Source: Datisca glomerata (lineage: Eukaryota; Streptophyta; Magnoliopsida; Cucurbitales; Datiscaceae). From it: 64,000 nt of DNA. The stretch spans positions 62,001 to 126,000 of the forward strand of contig QANY01013229.1 in NCBI GenBank assembly GCA_003255025.1, given 5' to 3'. Position numbers and translations under genes: made by a program. Shown one piece after another: positions 31,934 through 41,987 of this stretch; positions within the stretch are counted from its first letter, which is position 1, and each line of letters starts with the position of its first letter. Below the pieces are notes generated by a model, which was not told the DNA's origin, made no database searches, and worked only from the letters and a program-made list of their open reading frames with translations.

Positions 31934-32810
31934 TTAATGCCTATCCACGAAGGGATCACAAAAAATCATCACATCAAAATAAGTATCCAACACATTTTCT
32001 GATTTTGCTAGAATAAGAGTAAATGCATCAATCTCATCATCAACAGAAAGCCCGAAACTTTGTAACTCATCAGTAATGTCAATGTAATTTTTATCTTCAC
32101 TCACAATTCTACTACTCATTGTTTCTATTCTCTCAAAGGACTTCTCAAAAGCATTGACAATCTCATTCAAGCTAGTATGAAAGTTACTCCCCGCCCTTGT
32201 TCTCAAAAGCCTTGTTACTTTGTTGAGAACTTGAATTTTGTGGTACTGAATGAGGAGAAGTAGGCAAATCTTTACCTATGCCATGTATATTAGCCTCCTC
32301 GTATTCTCGGTTCATGTTCTCAACAATATCATTAGGAGTTTCAGCACCAAGTCTTGTTGCACGATCCTTACCAAATATACGAGCAACCTTTCATGGTATG
32401 AAAAAGGCTTGTCTCTCCATCCTTTTGCATCCTTGTTATGCTACAAGAATAATAAATTAATGTAAGTTAATATCATGACAACATATTCCTGACGTCAAAC
32501 CAAATAAACATAACATTAGTTTCAGCCTGCACATAATCTTGCCATACTTTATTACTCTCCACTTTCACACACTTTCTAACATCATTCCACAACCAAAACC
32601 ACTCTCGGTCAACATGTCAATAACAATTACATACCTTTTTCCATTAAAAGAACCAATATCACAACGATGGCCTCCTACAACTACTTCATCAAGTATGTCC
32701 AATAACGCCTCTTCCTCCATTTTGGTCCAAGAACACATACTGGTTCTTCGTGTAGTCTGCTCATTATTTTGATTGATATCTCTATCTATTCCTAATAAAA
32801 CATATCTCAA
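31934..32810 (-). pseudogene. Harbinger Myb/SANT-like DNA-binding protein
   Basis: Minus-strand pieces in order. 32565-32810 gives the Myb/SANT-like (trihelix-type) start: CSWTKMEEEALLDILDEVVV, then GGHRCDIGSFNGKRY, with the Trp/acidic pattern of Myb_DNA-bind_3. About 32240-32450 gives AKGWRDKPFSYHERLARIFG, KDRATRLGAETPNDIVENMN and an N-rich tail. 31934-32206 gives the C-terminal part (MSSRIVSEDK, then FGLSVDDEIDAF). In PIF/Harbinger elements this protein binds the transposon ends and assists the transposase. An AT-rich stretch at 32450-32560 may be an intron. Stops elsewhere suggest it is broken. Confidence 0.75.
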
Positions 32811-32835
32811 TCAAGAAAAATACAACAAAACAAAT

Positions 32836-32984
32836 AAAAATATATGACAACTCAATCCAACAATAAAAATATATGACAACTCAATCCCCAACAATAAAAG
32901 TATATTGCAACTCAATCCAATAATAAAAGTATATTGCAACTCAATCCAACAATAAAAGTATAAGGCAACTCAATCCAACAATAA
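32836..32984. repeat. 29-bp minisatellite, about 5 copies
   Basis: Unit close to AAAAGTATATTGCAACTCAA followed by TCCAACAAT, repeated five times with small changes (one unit has two extra C). It sits between the two Harbinger genes. Confidence 0.85.
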
Positions 32985-33059
32985 AGTCTAAATCCTAAAA
33001 ATGAAACAAGGGAAACTCCCCTGAACGTTTGAGAATCTATTACCTATTTGTACGAATCT

Positions 33060-33330
33060 TTACATGATGAGTAAGTATATAATGTAAGAATATGCACACT
33101 TGCTCCTATAAAGTAACCAAGCCATCCTTTTTCACTCTTCTATCATTATGAAGTAATTCACATAAGATACCAAAGGTTCTTCTATCCATTCTGAGTTGAT
33201 TCACGCACGATGTATCACTATCTCCTATTATACTATCGAAATAACGTAGTCGTGTTTCACGATTAGTAAAGTACGATTAGCTAACAAATAAGTTTCATAA
33301 TGCTTATCTGCCATATCAACTATCATCCAT
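33060..33330 (-). pseudogene. Harbinger transposase, N-terminal fragment
   Basis: The minus-strand reading near 33110-33220 gives CVNQLRMDRRTFGILCELL, then NDRRVKKDGLVTL followed by a stop, then EQVCIFLHYILTHHVK. This is the conserved N-terminal part of plant HARBI1-type transposases (LRMDR.TF..LC..L ... E.V..FL....H). The DDE catalytic domain that should follow is absent; the reading runs out near 33060. Confidence 0.7.
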
Positions 33331-33960
33331 AGTGTCATTATGAACATACTCATCATTTTCAAATGCCACATCTGAATCAAGGCCAGAGGAGAGCTTCAGT
33401 GAAAATCAATTGAGATCTCAACATAAACGAGCTCACTAAAACCAAAATCTCACGAAGCCAACCAAAAACACAGAGAGACAGAGATATTATAATCGGCGAT
33501 GAAACGGAGAATCAATCTGCAAAATAAAAAGTAAAACATTTTTGAAACACATCTTCATCGGTGAAACAGAGAAGCTATAATGTTCAAAGCTAAAATTAGA
33601 TCCACAAAACATGAAACAAGCGCAGATCTAATAACAAACCCAGAACAATCGCAGAACAAAACCACAACGAGAACGCATATCTAACGATTAAGTGTTCGTC
33701 AGTGAGAATGAAGAAGAGGAAAAAGGAAGAGGCTTACCTCGTGTGGGCAGAAACGAAGAAGTCTTCGTCAGTGAGAATGTCTCTGTCGGTAGGTCTGAGC
33801 AGCGTCGGGTCTTCTTCCGCGTCTGTCTTCGCGGGGTCTGTCGTCAGGGTCTGTCTTCGCGAGTTGTTTTGTTGTAGTCCCCGTTTAGTCTCTTTTAGGG
33901 GGACTAAATTATACAGTGTGGATGGAGGGACTAAAAAGTCTCATCGTATAAGTTAAGTAC

Positions 33961-34360
33961 AAGTTTTAAATCCTGCGGACTACCATATCGTTTTTCTTAC
34001 TGAGTCTTTTCTTCTGATTATCCTATTCACGTAAGTTTTTAAAGATCTTTTCAATACAGAATCTTTAAGAAAAAAAATTGTTGGTTTATCTCACGTATTG
34101 AAGAACTTAAATTATTCTAGCAGCAATTTTAATCGTTCTCATAAATGGATAATCAGATTACACAAACCCACAGGGGCCCATTAAATTAAACAGAGATTGA
34201 AAGAAAATTAAAAGCAGAAAAAAGCTATTTTAAAATAATAAAAAAACAAAAACCAAAAGAAAACCATGAATTGTTGTTGAATTACAGGAAAGAACTGAAA
34301 TATAGCATTTATCCATCAGAATTTCTTTTTACAAGCTTTATCCATCAGATTGTAACATCT
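33961..34360. other. intergenic, no gene seen
   Basis: AT-rich sequence 3' of the minus-strand gene at 34361. It carries the right copy of the 19-bp direct repeat (34112-34130). Probably includes the 3' untranslated region of that gene up to about 34320. Confidence 0.5.
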
Positions 34361-34995
34361 TTAATTTCCAAATAAACCCACTTCTTGCCGGCGCAAGTCA
34401 TGTATCTGCTGCAATAGAAAATTAAATAATCAACCCAATAACAGGGAAATCGTGAAGAGAACTAATTAACGAAAGAGGATAAGGTTGTAACCTTCAATTG
34501 AGTGGTACTAGGTGGTAAAAGCGCAGCCCCTTTTCTGCTTCTGGCAAGAAGACCTTTGGTAACAGGGGACATCATTAAATCAGTTGGGCTAGTGTACCTA
34601 TAACAATCGATCTCAACCGATTAATTACAATAGAAATTAAAATTAATAAAACAAAATAAAAACCAGATCTTTGAACCTCTACCTTACGCTAAAAAATTAT
34701 GAATTCTTATAATGAAATGGAATGAAATGATTTTCAATTTATTAAGTTGTTTGGGATGATATAGATTCGAATAGAACTAAACAAGCAAGTACCTTTCTGG
34801 GTACTTAAAAGCCTTAGGCACTTTAAGGCGATCTGGGGTGCTAGTTTTGCGCAAATCAATGCCTGAAATTTGAAGATTTTGATCTGTTTTCTGAACTGAT
34901 GATGGTGGTGGTGGAGGTGTTTTGCACTCCCTCTCTGTCTCTGTCTTCCCCGGCTGACTTGGGCTTTTAAGTGGTGTTTCAATCACCTTCTCCAT
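34361..34995 (-). CDS. small plant-specific protein, possibly SIAMESE-related-like; three coding exons
   Basis: Minus-strand exons 34793-34995, 34597-34492 and 34408-34361, joined by GT-AG introns, give 118 residues. The start MEKVIETPLKSP is chosen because an ATG further out (35026) falls inside a 5' leader intron (donor AAAG|GTCTG at 35104/35103, acceptor TTTCAG near 35020). Landmarks: ECKTPPPPP (residues 23-31), then GIDLRKTSTPDRLKVPKAFK (45-64), YPER across the first junction, TSPTDLMMSPVTKGLLARSR (70-89), KGAALLPPS, and the end RRQEVGLFGN. I recall such proteins as conserved in eudicots; the ECKTP word and general build resemble SIAMESE-related CDK inhibitors, but that is a guess. No breaks seen; the gene looks functional. 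Confidence 0.7.
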
Positions 34996-35105
34996 TGGTT
35001 TAAAATTTAATTGCCCTGAAATTAGCATAACTTTCTTAATAATGTACCTTTGAATTAATGAAACTGCGAACGAATTAGTAAAAGCAAATTTAAATTTCAG
35101 ACCTT

Positions 35106-35106
<1 letters not shown>

Positions 35107-35195
<89 letters not shown>
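35107..35195. repeat. (GA)n microsatellite in the 5' leader of the minus-strand gene
   Basis: About 88 bases of near-perfect GA dinucleotides with one GG interruption near 35158, reading as (CT)n on the gene's strand. It sits just upstream of the presumed leader-intron donor, so it would be in the transcribed leader or core promoter. CT-rich leaders are common in plant genes. Confidence 0.9.
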
Positions 35196-35199
<4 letters not shown>

Positions 35200-35847
35200 G
35201 GAATGTTTTTTGTGAGATGCAAAAGAGGGGAGAAGGAGAAAGTTTATTAGGATGAAAGACGACCGTTAGAGGATAAGAAGGGAACTGAACTATTCAACGG
35301 TCGAATTTTGCAAAAGTCAAAAACAATGAATTCTAACAGTCAAATTTCAAAATAAAGTACGCCTTTGGAATCTAAAAGGTCCCTCTGTCCGGTTAGCGGA
35401 AAAATTTACAGTATAGGGTATTAAACTTTGATCTCCGTTTATTATCCCATTTTTCTTCCCTTCTCAAATCTACAACTCTAGAGAAAGCTGTATAGGTTGA
35501 TATGTGAAGATTCAATTAACATATGGTAGCAGTTAAAGCCTCTGTTTTTTTTATTTGAAAAATAAATTTTAGATTAACTTGTGATGCATACAAGTCTATG
35601 TGATAAAAGATGATTGATGTATTTTAATCATAGTCAATCCAGTTTTTATTTGAAGTTAGACTAAATAACAACATTACTTGACAGATTTTGGCACGAACGC
35701 CTAATATATTATGTTCTTGATATGTTGCACTTGAACTCAATACGTCCCTTTTCGCCTAACGTTTATTAGGTTTGAACACAATTTGAGCAAGGGCTTCCTT
35801 CATCTCCTTCCTCGTTTGTTATGGACTGAAGAAAGAAGTTTCTTTAT
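35196..35847. other. upstream region, no gene seen
   Basis: Probable promoter side of the minus-strand gene; no clear TATA box could be assigned. Beyond 35450 the sequence is AT-rich without recognised features. Confidence 0.4.
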
Positions 35848-36081
35848 GTGCTAGTTTTCATCAAAAATATCAATTTGCAGCCACTTGAAATGCTCTTAGG
35901 AAGACCTCAAGTGGTTGGCCTTCACTCAACTTTTGCTTTCCATGGCTTCCACTCAAATCCACAGTTGGGATCCTCTGAACCCAAATACGCCTTCATAACG
36001 GAGCAGTTCCAGCTGTGGACATACCCTCACCGATTGGTAGCAGACAAATTCATGAATCGAATTCAAATGCTCCAAATATGA
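35848..36081 (+). CDS. unrecognised 77-residue open frame
   Basis: The frame reads MLLGRPQVVGLHSTFAFHGF, then HSNPQLGSSEPKYAFITEQF, then QLWTYPHRLVADKFMNRIQM. Base composition is less AT-rich than its neighbourhood, and a GCAG|CC acceptor-like site lies near 35882. I cannot place it in a family. It may be a gene fragment carried by an old insertion, or chance. Confidence 0.2.
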   Translation: MLVFIKNINLQPLEMLLGRPQVVGLHSTFAFHGFHSNPQLGSSEPKYAFITEQFQLWTYPHRLVADKFMNRIQMLQI

Positions 36082-36339
36082 AACTAACTAGAACTATAAA
36101 CAATTAAGTAGACGTAATAAGATAGGAAGCTTCAATAAAACCTCTAATGCAAACAACCACAATCAAACGATGAATTAATGTAAATTCGGCAACCTGATTC
36201 CAGGATTTTTTTTTAATTTTTATATTATTTTAATAATAAATTATTAAAATGAACTTCTTCTAGAAGTAATTAGAAAAATGATGTAAAAATTCCCATGTAA
36301 GCGAAATTACCTTTTCAAGAGGCGATTTATGGCTTTCCC

Positions 36340-36740
36340 TCACCCGCCAGCGTGGACGAGCTTGTCTACGTGGAGAGAAGACGGAAGTTAGGTTTTGGAA
36401 GCTCGAGGTCCAACATCGGGTTTTCAAAACACAAGATCAATTGGGGCCTCAGAAACTGACCTTGTATTTTGAAAACACGAGGTTCCTAGACGTAGACCAA
36501 GTGTTTTCAAAACATGAGGTCCTAAGACCCCCTTTCATGACCTCACCCAACGAGGTCTGAGTAGAGCTCGTCGAACGATGTCTAACGGACCTCGTTCACG
36601 AGGTCCTTTTTAGAGTCGCAGACCTCTTTATGTTAAGAGGTTTGCGGCTCTTATCACGTCAAACCTCTTTATGTCAAAGAGGTCTTACGTGTTAGTCGAT
36701 GGGATGGTGCAAGAACTCGCCTCTTAAAAGGTGAGCTCAT
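36340..36740. repeat. GC-richer block with repeated GAGGTC words and two short hairpins
   Basis: The block repeats words such as TTTTCAAAACACGAGGT, TCACGAGGTCC and AGAGGTCTTACG. Two perfect hairpins lie at about 36626-36645 (ACCTCTT TATGTT AAGAGGT) and 36665-36684 (ACCTCTTT ATGTC AAAGAGGT). It starts and ends close to matching words: GAGGCGATTTATGG near 36319 and CGCCTCTTAAAAGG near 36719, roughly inverted. No coding frame. Possibly a non-autonomous DNA element. Confidence 0.4.
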
Positions 36741-36978
36741 CTCTCTTTTTCTTTATTCCCAATATTGGCTCCTAATAAAATAGTATCAACAAGGAAGCCA
36801 AGCCCCAAAGAAATTTCAAACCAAACAACAAACTGAAATCAAACTGACCAAACTTAAAAATTAAAGAAATTTCAAATCAAACAACAAAAAGGGTAAAATG
36901 GTAGGAAATCTTTTGTGAAATCAGTCTCCGAGCAATCAGCAAATAGGGAAAACACAAACTTACTCTATATAATATATA
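36741..36978. other. AT-rich spacer
   Basis: No gene or element end recognised. Confidence 0.4.
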
Positions 36979-37653
36979 TTGAATCCAGTGAACATGCACA
37001 ATAAACAAATATATAGAGAAGGGAAGAGAGTTAAAATGAAGCAACACCGAGTGAGAGAGATCAAGAGAGGAGGTTTCCTACCTACACTTACAGAGACAAC
37101 GGAGGAGATCGATCTTTCAACGGAGGAGCTCAATCAGTCAACGGAGCAGCTTGACGCTGACGACAAGGAACAGATGAGCTCGATCTGTCGCGGGGGTGAC
37201 GGGGGAAGCTCTTTTGATATAGGGCATCAATGTGGACTGAGGGTTTTTCCCTTTCGAGTTTATGGAACTGCTTTCAGGGATGGTTTTATAAATTCGTAGT
37301 GATAGGTTTTAACGACCAACCTTATATTTGTTGCTAAAGCCAATGCAAATGCAACCAAATTATATATTCATCGCTAAATTCAAATTTTTTTGCTACCAAG
37401 ACTAGAATTCATCGATAAAAGAGAAGTTTTTTCGACGAATTTAATTTTTCATCGGTAAAAGCCTAGAAAAATTCACACGCTAAGTTAATCTTTTTTTCCT
37501 GGGGTGAAGCTTATTGCGACGAGACAAATAATCATCCCATTTGGCAATCTTTAGGGACTAATAAAATATTTGGTCGCTAAAGACTTGTTTTAGCGACGGA
37601 TTTATTTGGTGGCCAAAACTTTTTGTGGGTAAAACCCCTATTTGTTGTACTAT
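36979..37653. mobile_element. CACTA-type element end with subterminal repeats
   Basis: 37320-37640 is packed with TAGCGACGG / GGTCGCTAAAGA words and their complements, the subterminal repeats of En/Spm (CACTA) elements. At 37641-37653 the sequence CTATTTGTTGTACTA resembles the terminal TTGTTGTAGTG with two changes, so the element ends there and extends left. An open frame of 106 codons (36979-37299, rich in Glu, Thr and Arg) precedes the repeats; its product is not recognised and the left end was not found. Confidence 0.5.
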
Positions 37654-37708
37654 TAGAGGAGGTGTAAGTGTCATTTAATGAAATCCTAGGGGGTGTGAGT
37701 GAAATTTT
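37654..37708. repeat. 55-bp direct repeat, left copy
   Basis: AGAGGAGGTGTAAGTGTCAT start, GGGTGTGAGTGAAATTTT end. It recurs at 41933-41987 in the same orientation. It directly follows the degenerate CACTA end. Confidence 0.8.
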
Positions 37709-37768
37709 TTCTAAATGTGAACATAACATGAACGTGACAGATTGAGTGATGGTAAAGTTGTTGCCACT

Positions 37769-38010
37769 TAATGTTACCAAAACCTCAATGGCATGAACGT
37801 ATTGTCATTTTAAGTTACCAAAATGCCAAGAACATTGAGTAGTTACTTAAGGTTACCAAAATCTCAAAATTATTGAATTATTACTTAAGGTTACCAAAAC
37901 CCCAAGAACGTTGAATTAACAATTAAGGTTACCAAAACCCCAAAATTACTGAATTATAACTTAAGGTTAAGGTTTGCAAAAATCCCAAGAACGTTGAATT
38001 ATCAGTTACT
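37769..38010. repeat. 38-bp tandem repeat in alternating dimers, 6 units
   Basis: Each unit has TTAAGGTTACCAAAA, then CCCCAAGAACGTTGAATTA or CCCCAAAATTACTGAATTA. The AGAACGTTG and AAATTATTG forms alternate, so the array is built of 76-bp dimers. The last unit has an extra TTAAGG and GTTTGC in place of GTTACC. Confidence 0.8.
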
Positions 38011-40221
38011 TATTTTAACCTCCTGGTTCGTAATATCCAATTCATGATAATGACTACACCTTAAATGCATACATGATCATATGATTTATGTTGGAGCATG
38101 TAAACATAATCAACTTTTCATTAGGTAATAACTTGATTGATCATACTTCTAACATAATGTATGTGTAGTAACTAACCAACTTGATAATACATGATAATGT
38201 AAACCATTATACTCAAAACGTAAACATTGTGTAAATCAATTTCACATCTTTTCAATAAATGGTAAAATAATTTATAAAATAGTCACAATAATATTATAAT
38301 ATTAATATCACACAAATTAGAATATTACAATTAAATTGATTGCAAATTATCATATAGAGTCACATCCGATGTCCACTCACCTAGAGGAACAAACTAAACA
38401 ACTAATAAACTTAAACATCTCTGTCATAAAAAAGTCTAATAAATAATAATCATGTCTACAAAATCATATAAATATAGAGACTTGATTTAAAAGATGATTA
38501 AGGTTATATTTAGACTGGAATAGTATTTTTGGGTCTGAAAGTCAACCGATCTAAAAGTAATAAGAACGGTTAGGGTCATACAAAGCATGTTGGAACCGAG
38601 TAATAGACGCATCGAATTGGGAGAAAACTAACACACCACCTAAAGGAAGAGGCAAGGACCGAAAATTCCAAACAATATGGAATTCTAGTAAGAAAATTGC
38701 AAATCACATTTTATTAGGTAAGATGTACTACAATCAAAATTAAAATTGTTTAAAGAATGACAACTACTTAATTTGAATAAAATTCAGCAACATTGACCTA
38801 AAATTTAAGGATCATAGATCACTAAATATTCAAATAATAACGTGTTATTTAAGTATTATCATCTAATAAATTAGGAGGGTGAATGAGGTCGAAAATGGGT
38901 GGAAATAAACTTGGTGTACTCTGATCAAAGCGGTACAGACCGTTTCAACTTGGTCCAGTTACAAGGTAAATTGTTTTTACTTTCTACAACTGACTCTGGT
39001 CACTGATCTAGATTGCAAATACTATTATACGAGTTTTATATTGATTTCTTACTCATTCTTCATATGGAACAGAGTAAGACTAAGTTTTTCTATTGACTAA
39101 CTTGATTATTTAGTTTTGTTCTTGAATGTTTGATGATCCTTACTTTCATTTTCAACTAGGCTGTTCAATCTACTGTCTACACATATTTTTTTTATTGTAG
39201 CGTGATATAATCATACATTCTTTCAGTGGGGCCATCTGCTTTCTACGCATATTTTTTTAGATAACTATTCGTTATGCCATTTGCCGTTGATGGATTCATA
39301 AATGTAAATGGCAAAAAACTACGTTTCTCTGATACAACAATATGCTTCGACCTATTCAAAACAATCTTGGGTGTAGTCAAATCTGTAAATTTCTTTGCTA
39401 TATTTTTTATTGATTTGCTCATTTGCTGAGCAAATCGCCTTACTCTTTGTTGCTTAAACCCTTAAATATCGTTATATTAACATATATTGCTTTGACTATG
39501 GAATGTTATATTTATTGTGATCATTACAACTTCCCCTTTGTAATTGAAGATCTAGAAATATACATTCAACAAGCATCCCATTCACGTTTAAATCAGAATG
39601 TCTCCATAACCGCTGACCATATCCCTCCCGCCCCTAAATCATTCCTTAAGCATCTTGGTTTTTGAAAATTTGGTTAGATATTGTAGGAGCCAACTTAATT
39701 TATGTTAATCTTCTAGACAATACATACAAAATATTGTGTTTCTTTTGACATGTGAATTATGACTTTAAATTGAAAATATTGTATTTGCTTAGGATCTTTT
39801 ATTGAGAATTTCTCTAAATGGTTATTTAATTTACAGAGTGACAAAAACTGGACAAGAGTTGGATAAAAATCCTAATAGATTGTCCAATGAGTTTATTGAT
39901 GGTATTTCATAGTTTATGAGCATAGCCAGTAATTATCTCAATGTAGAAATACTCCTCTTTCAAATATAGATCCCGGTGTAAGACCTTTTACTGATGAAGA
40001 TGGTTCCTAAATAGGTATATACTCTTTGTTATAGTTCCCATTATAATAAAAGCACGATGACATTCTTATGAGGGCGTATCACTTGATGATTGGAATTGGC
40101 TATGCACAGTTTGGGAGATGGAAAAGTTTGAGGTAATTCCTATTATCAAAGATTATATATTACACACTTTGATTATTTGACTAATTATTTCAATCATAAA
40201 ACTCATTTATTATAGCACGCT
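38011..40221. other. AT-rich DNA, no gene recognised
   Basis: Frames are short. 38500-38640 and 39520-39665 are somewhat less AT-rich; a frame at 39423-39665 has no recognised domain. No element ends or RNA genes seen. Confidence 0.45.
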
Positions 40222-41828
40222 CAAAAACTAATGATCAAAAACAAAAAATATTTTGCAACCAAGTAAAAGTTTGTCGTCAAAGACTTTAGGCGACCAAATT
40301 TTACTTTCATCACCAAAAACTTTTTATGACCAAATTCTACTTTCATCGTCAAAACTTTTTGCGATAAAAAAATCTTCATTACTGAATTCTATCCTGGTAT
40401 TATATTAACATTTTTTATCCCTTTCTTTTTTTTTACTTCTTAATTTTTCCCATTTCTCTCCCAAGTCCCAACCCAATGCATACAAAAGTACTGAATCACC
40501 ACCACCATCCAAAGAAACCCACTCCGCAAACACCAACACCGTCCAAAAAAACCATTTCGCAAACACCACCACCGTCCCGAGAAACACCTCATTAAGCATC
40601 TACATGTGCTACAAAAAGAAATTGTTGTCACATTATGTATTCTTGAAAAACAATTTCCTCTCACATTCTTCACCATCATGGTTCATCTCACTGTGTGCCA
40701 TGTTAGAGAGGTACGACTCTGTGGATCAGTTTACTTGCGGTGGATGTACCCATTTGAACGATACATGAAAGTGTTAAAAGGTTATGTAAAAAATCACAAT
40801 CGTTCATAGGGTTGCATTAGTGAGTGTTATATTGCTGAAAAAGCTGTAGAGTTTTTCACCGAATATCTAGAAATTAAATCAATTGGTGTTTCGTGCTCAG
40901 ATGATGATTTGAAAGATGGTATACCTTTATCAAGTGGTCATGTAGAAAGAATTGATCAAGAATAGTGGAAGCAAGTACATCGTTACATATTAGAAAATAC
41001 TAATGAAGTTCAACCGAAAATCGAGTAAGTATAATAATCTCAATCTTTTATGTGTTATCATGCTCATTGTTTTTTATAATGGTTCTTTATTTCATACTCT
41101 ATTTGAATTTTTGTTTTGTGCTGCTATATTGACAGCATATGACTTTCTTGAGGAAGAAGTGTCTTAACCAATCAAGGAGACATAAATGGCTACAAGATGA
41201 ATGTAACCGTGAGTGGGTTGAGAATAGTAATGTGAGCAAAGTTGATGATCTTAGATTTATATTAGTTGATCTTGCAAGCTTATTTTATAAAAGTGAGCCT
41301 TTTATTTTGGCTTCGCAAACAAAAAAAGTTTTTTATGTCGAATATCCAAAAGATCCAAGATGGTCAGTTGTCTTATTTTCCACTCAAAGAGAATATCGTA
41401 AAAGTATTGTTGATGATGCTTTAGGTGATACATTATTAGTTTGTTATTTGTTTGTGAAAGAGATGCTTTCTGTGGAAACATTTGACACAGATGGTGAAAA
41501 TGAGGTTGCTTATGTTCGACCAAATGGCGAAGACACTGTAATTATTGAAGGTATTACATGTAACTATTTCTCGTGGTTGGTATGATATTGGTGCATTTAT
41601 TATTTGTTTAACTTTATATGTTTTATCTTTCACTCAGAGTTAAATTAAATAATATATAATACAACACATGAGTGGATAAACGAAGTAAAAAATATCAAGT
41701 CAACAAAACATGTATGAATGACAATTTTATTTCAATACTCTTTTAATTTATTTTGTAATAAATCGATGGGTTAAACCAACCTTTATTTTTTTTAGGATTC
41801 AACAACTAAGTAGATCAATTTGGCAGAG
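40222..41828 (+). mobile_element. CACTA remnant A (plus strand)
   Basis: 40222-40395 carries subterminal repeats (ACTTTAGGCGACCAAATTTT, TTCATCACCAAAAACTTTTT). 40480-40600 is a Pro/Thr-coding low-complexity stretch of unknown origin. 40598-41828 matches the inverse of remnant B (42815-44367) at high identity. It holds only the C-terminal third of a TNP2-type protein; N-terminus and catalytic domain are missing and the right terminus was not found. Confidence 0.65.
40606..41585 (+). pseudogene. CACTA TNP2-type protein, C-terminal domains (DUF4218, DUF4216)
   Basis: 40606-40809 gives the DUF4218 end: VREVRLCGSVYLRWMYPFER, then YMKVLKGYVKNHNRS and a stop where PEG is usual. It continues with CISECYIAEKAVEFF. 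41139-41585 gives 148 residues: KKCLNQSRRHKWLQDECN, then directly VDDLRFILVDLASLFYKSEP, then KVFYVEYPKDPRWSVVLFST (DUF4216). About 330 bp present in copy B between ECN and the VDDLRF part is deleted here, and the join happens to keep an open frame. These domains accompany the CACTA transposase; no catalytic part is present. Confidence 0.8.
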
Positions 41829-41932
41829 GTTATATTTTCCTTTTAATGATGTTTTAACAGAAAATCTAACAGATGAGTGTGTGAGTGTCCATACTTACAA
41901 ACGACAGGGGGTTGGAGTAGTATTTTTGAATT

Positions 41933-41987
41933 TAGAGGGAGTGTGAGTGTCATTTAATAAAATCTTAGGGGATGTCAGTGAAATTTT
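41933..41987. repeat. 55-bp direct repeat, right copy
   Basis: AGAGGGAGTGTGAGTGTCAT start, GATGTCAGTGAAATTTT end; partner of 37654-37708, 4.3 kb away. Confidence 0.8.

Larger units (their letters stand above)
31466..33960 (-). mobile_element. PIF/Harbinger-type DNA transposon, inactive
   Basis: Minus-strand remnants of both PIF/Harbinger genes lie here: the Myb/SANT-like gene (31934-32810) and the start of the transposase (about 33060-33330). The left end GGGCTCGTTGGGCAGT is a typical start for the superfamily; a matching right end was not found, so the right limit is a guess. A 19-bp direct repeat (TCTAGCAGCAATTTTAATC) lies at 31444-31462 and 34112-34130, outside the element. It is inactive: the DDE nuclease half is missing. 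Confidence 0.65.

Noticed and set aside
32278..32465. two overlapping plus-strand frames
   Set aside because: Antisense to the Harbinger Myb/SANT-like protein, whose minus-strand reading has clear family motifs.
33692..33956. plus-strand frames rich in Ser, Arg and Val
   Set aside because: Overlapping frames in two phases in GC-richer DNA at the end of the Harbinger block; no domain in either.
37769..38010. possible CRISPR array (regular repeats)
   Set aside because: Units are contiguous with no unique spacers, and the window is a plant nuclear genome.
40405..40679. Trp/Gly/Phe-rich minus-strand frames
   Set aside because: Antisense of a Pro/Thr-rich low-complexity stretch; repeated words (TTCGCAAACACC-type) explain them.
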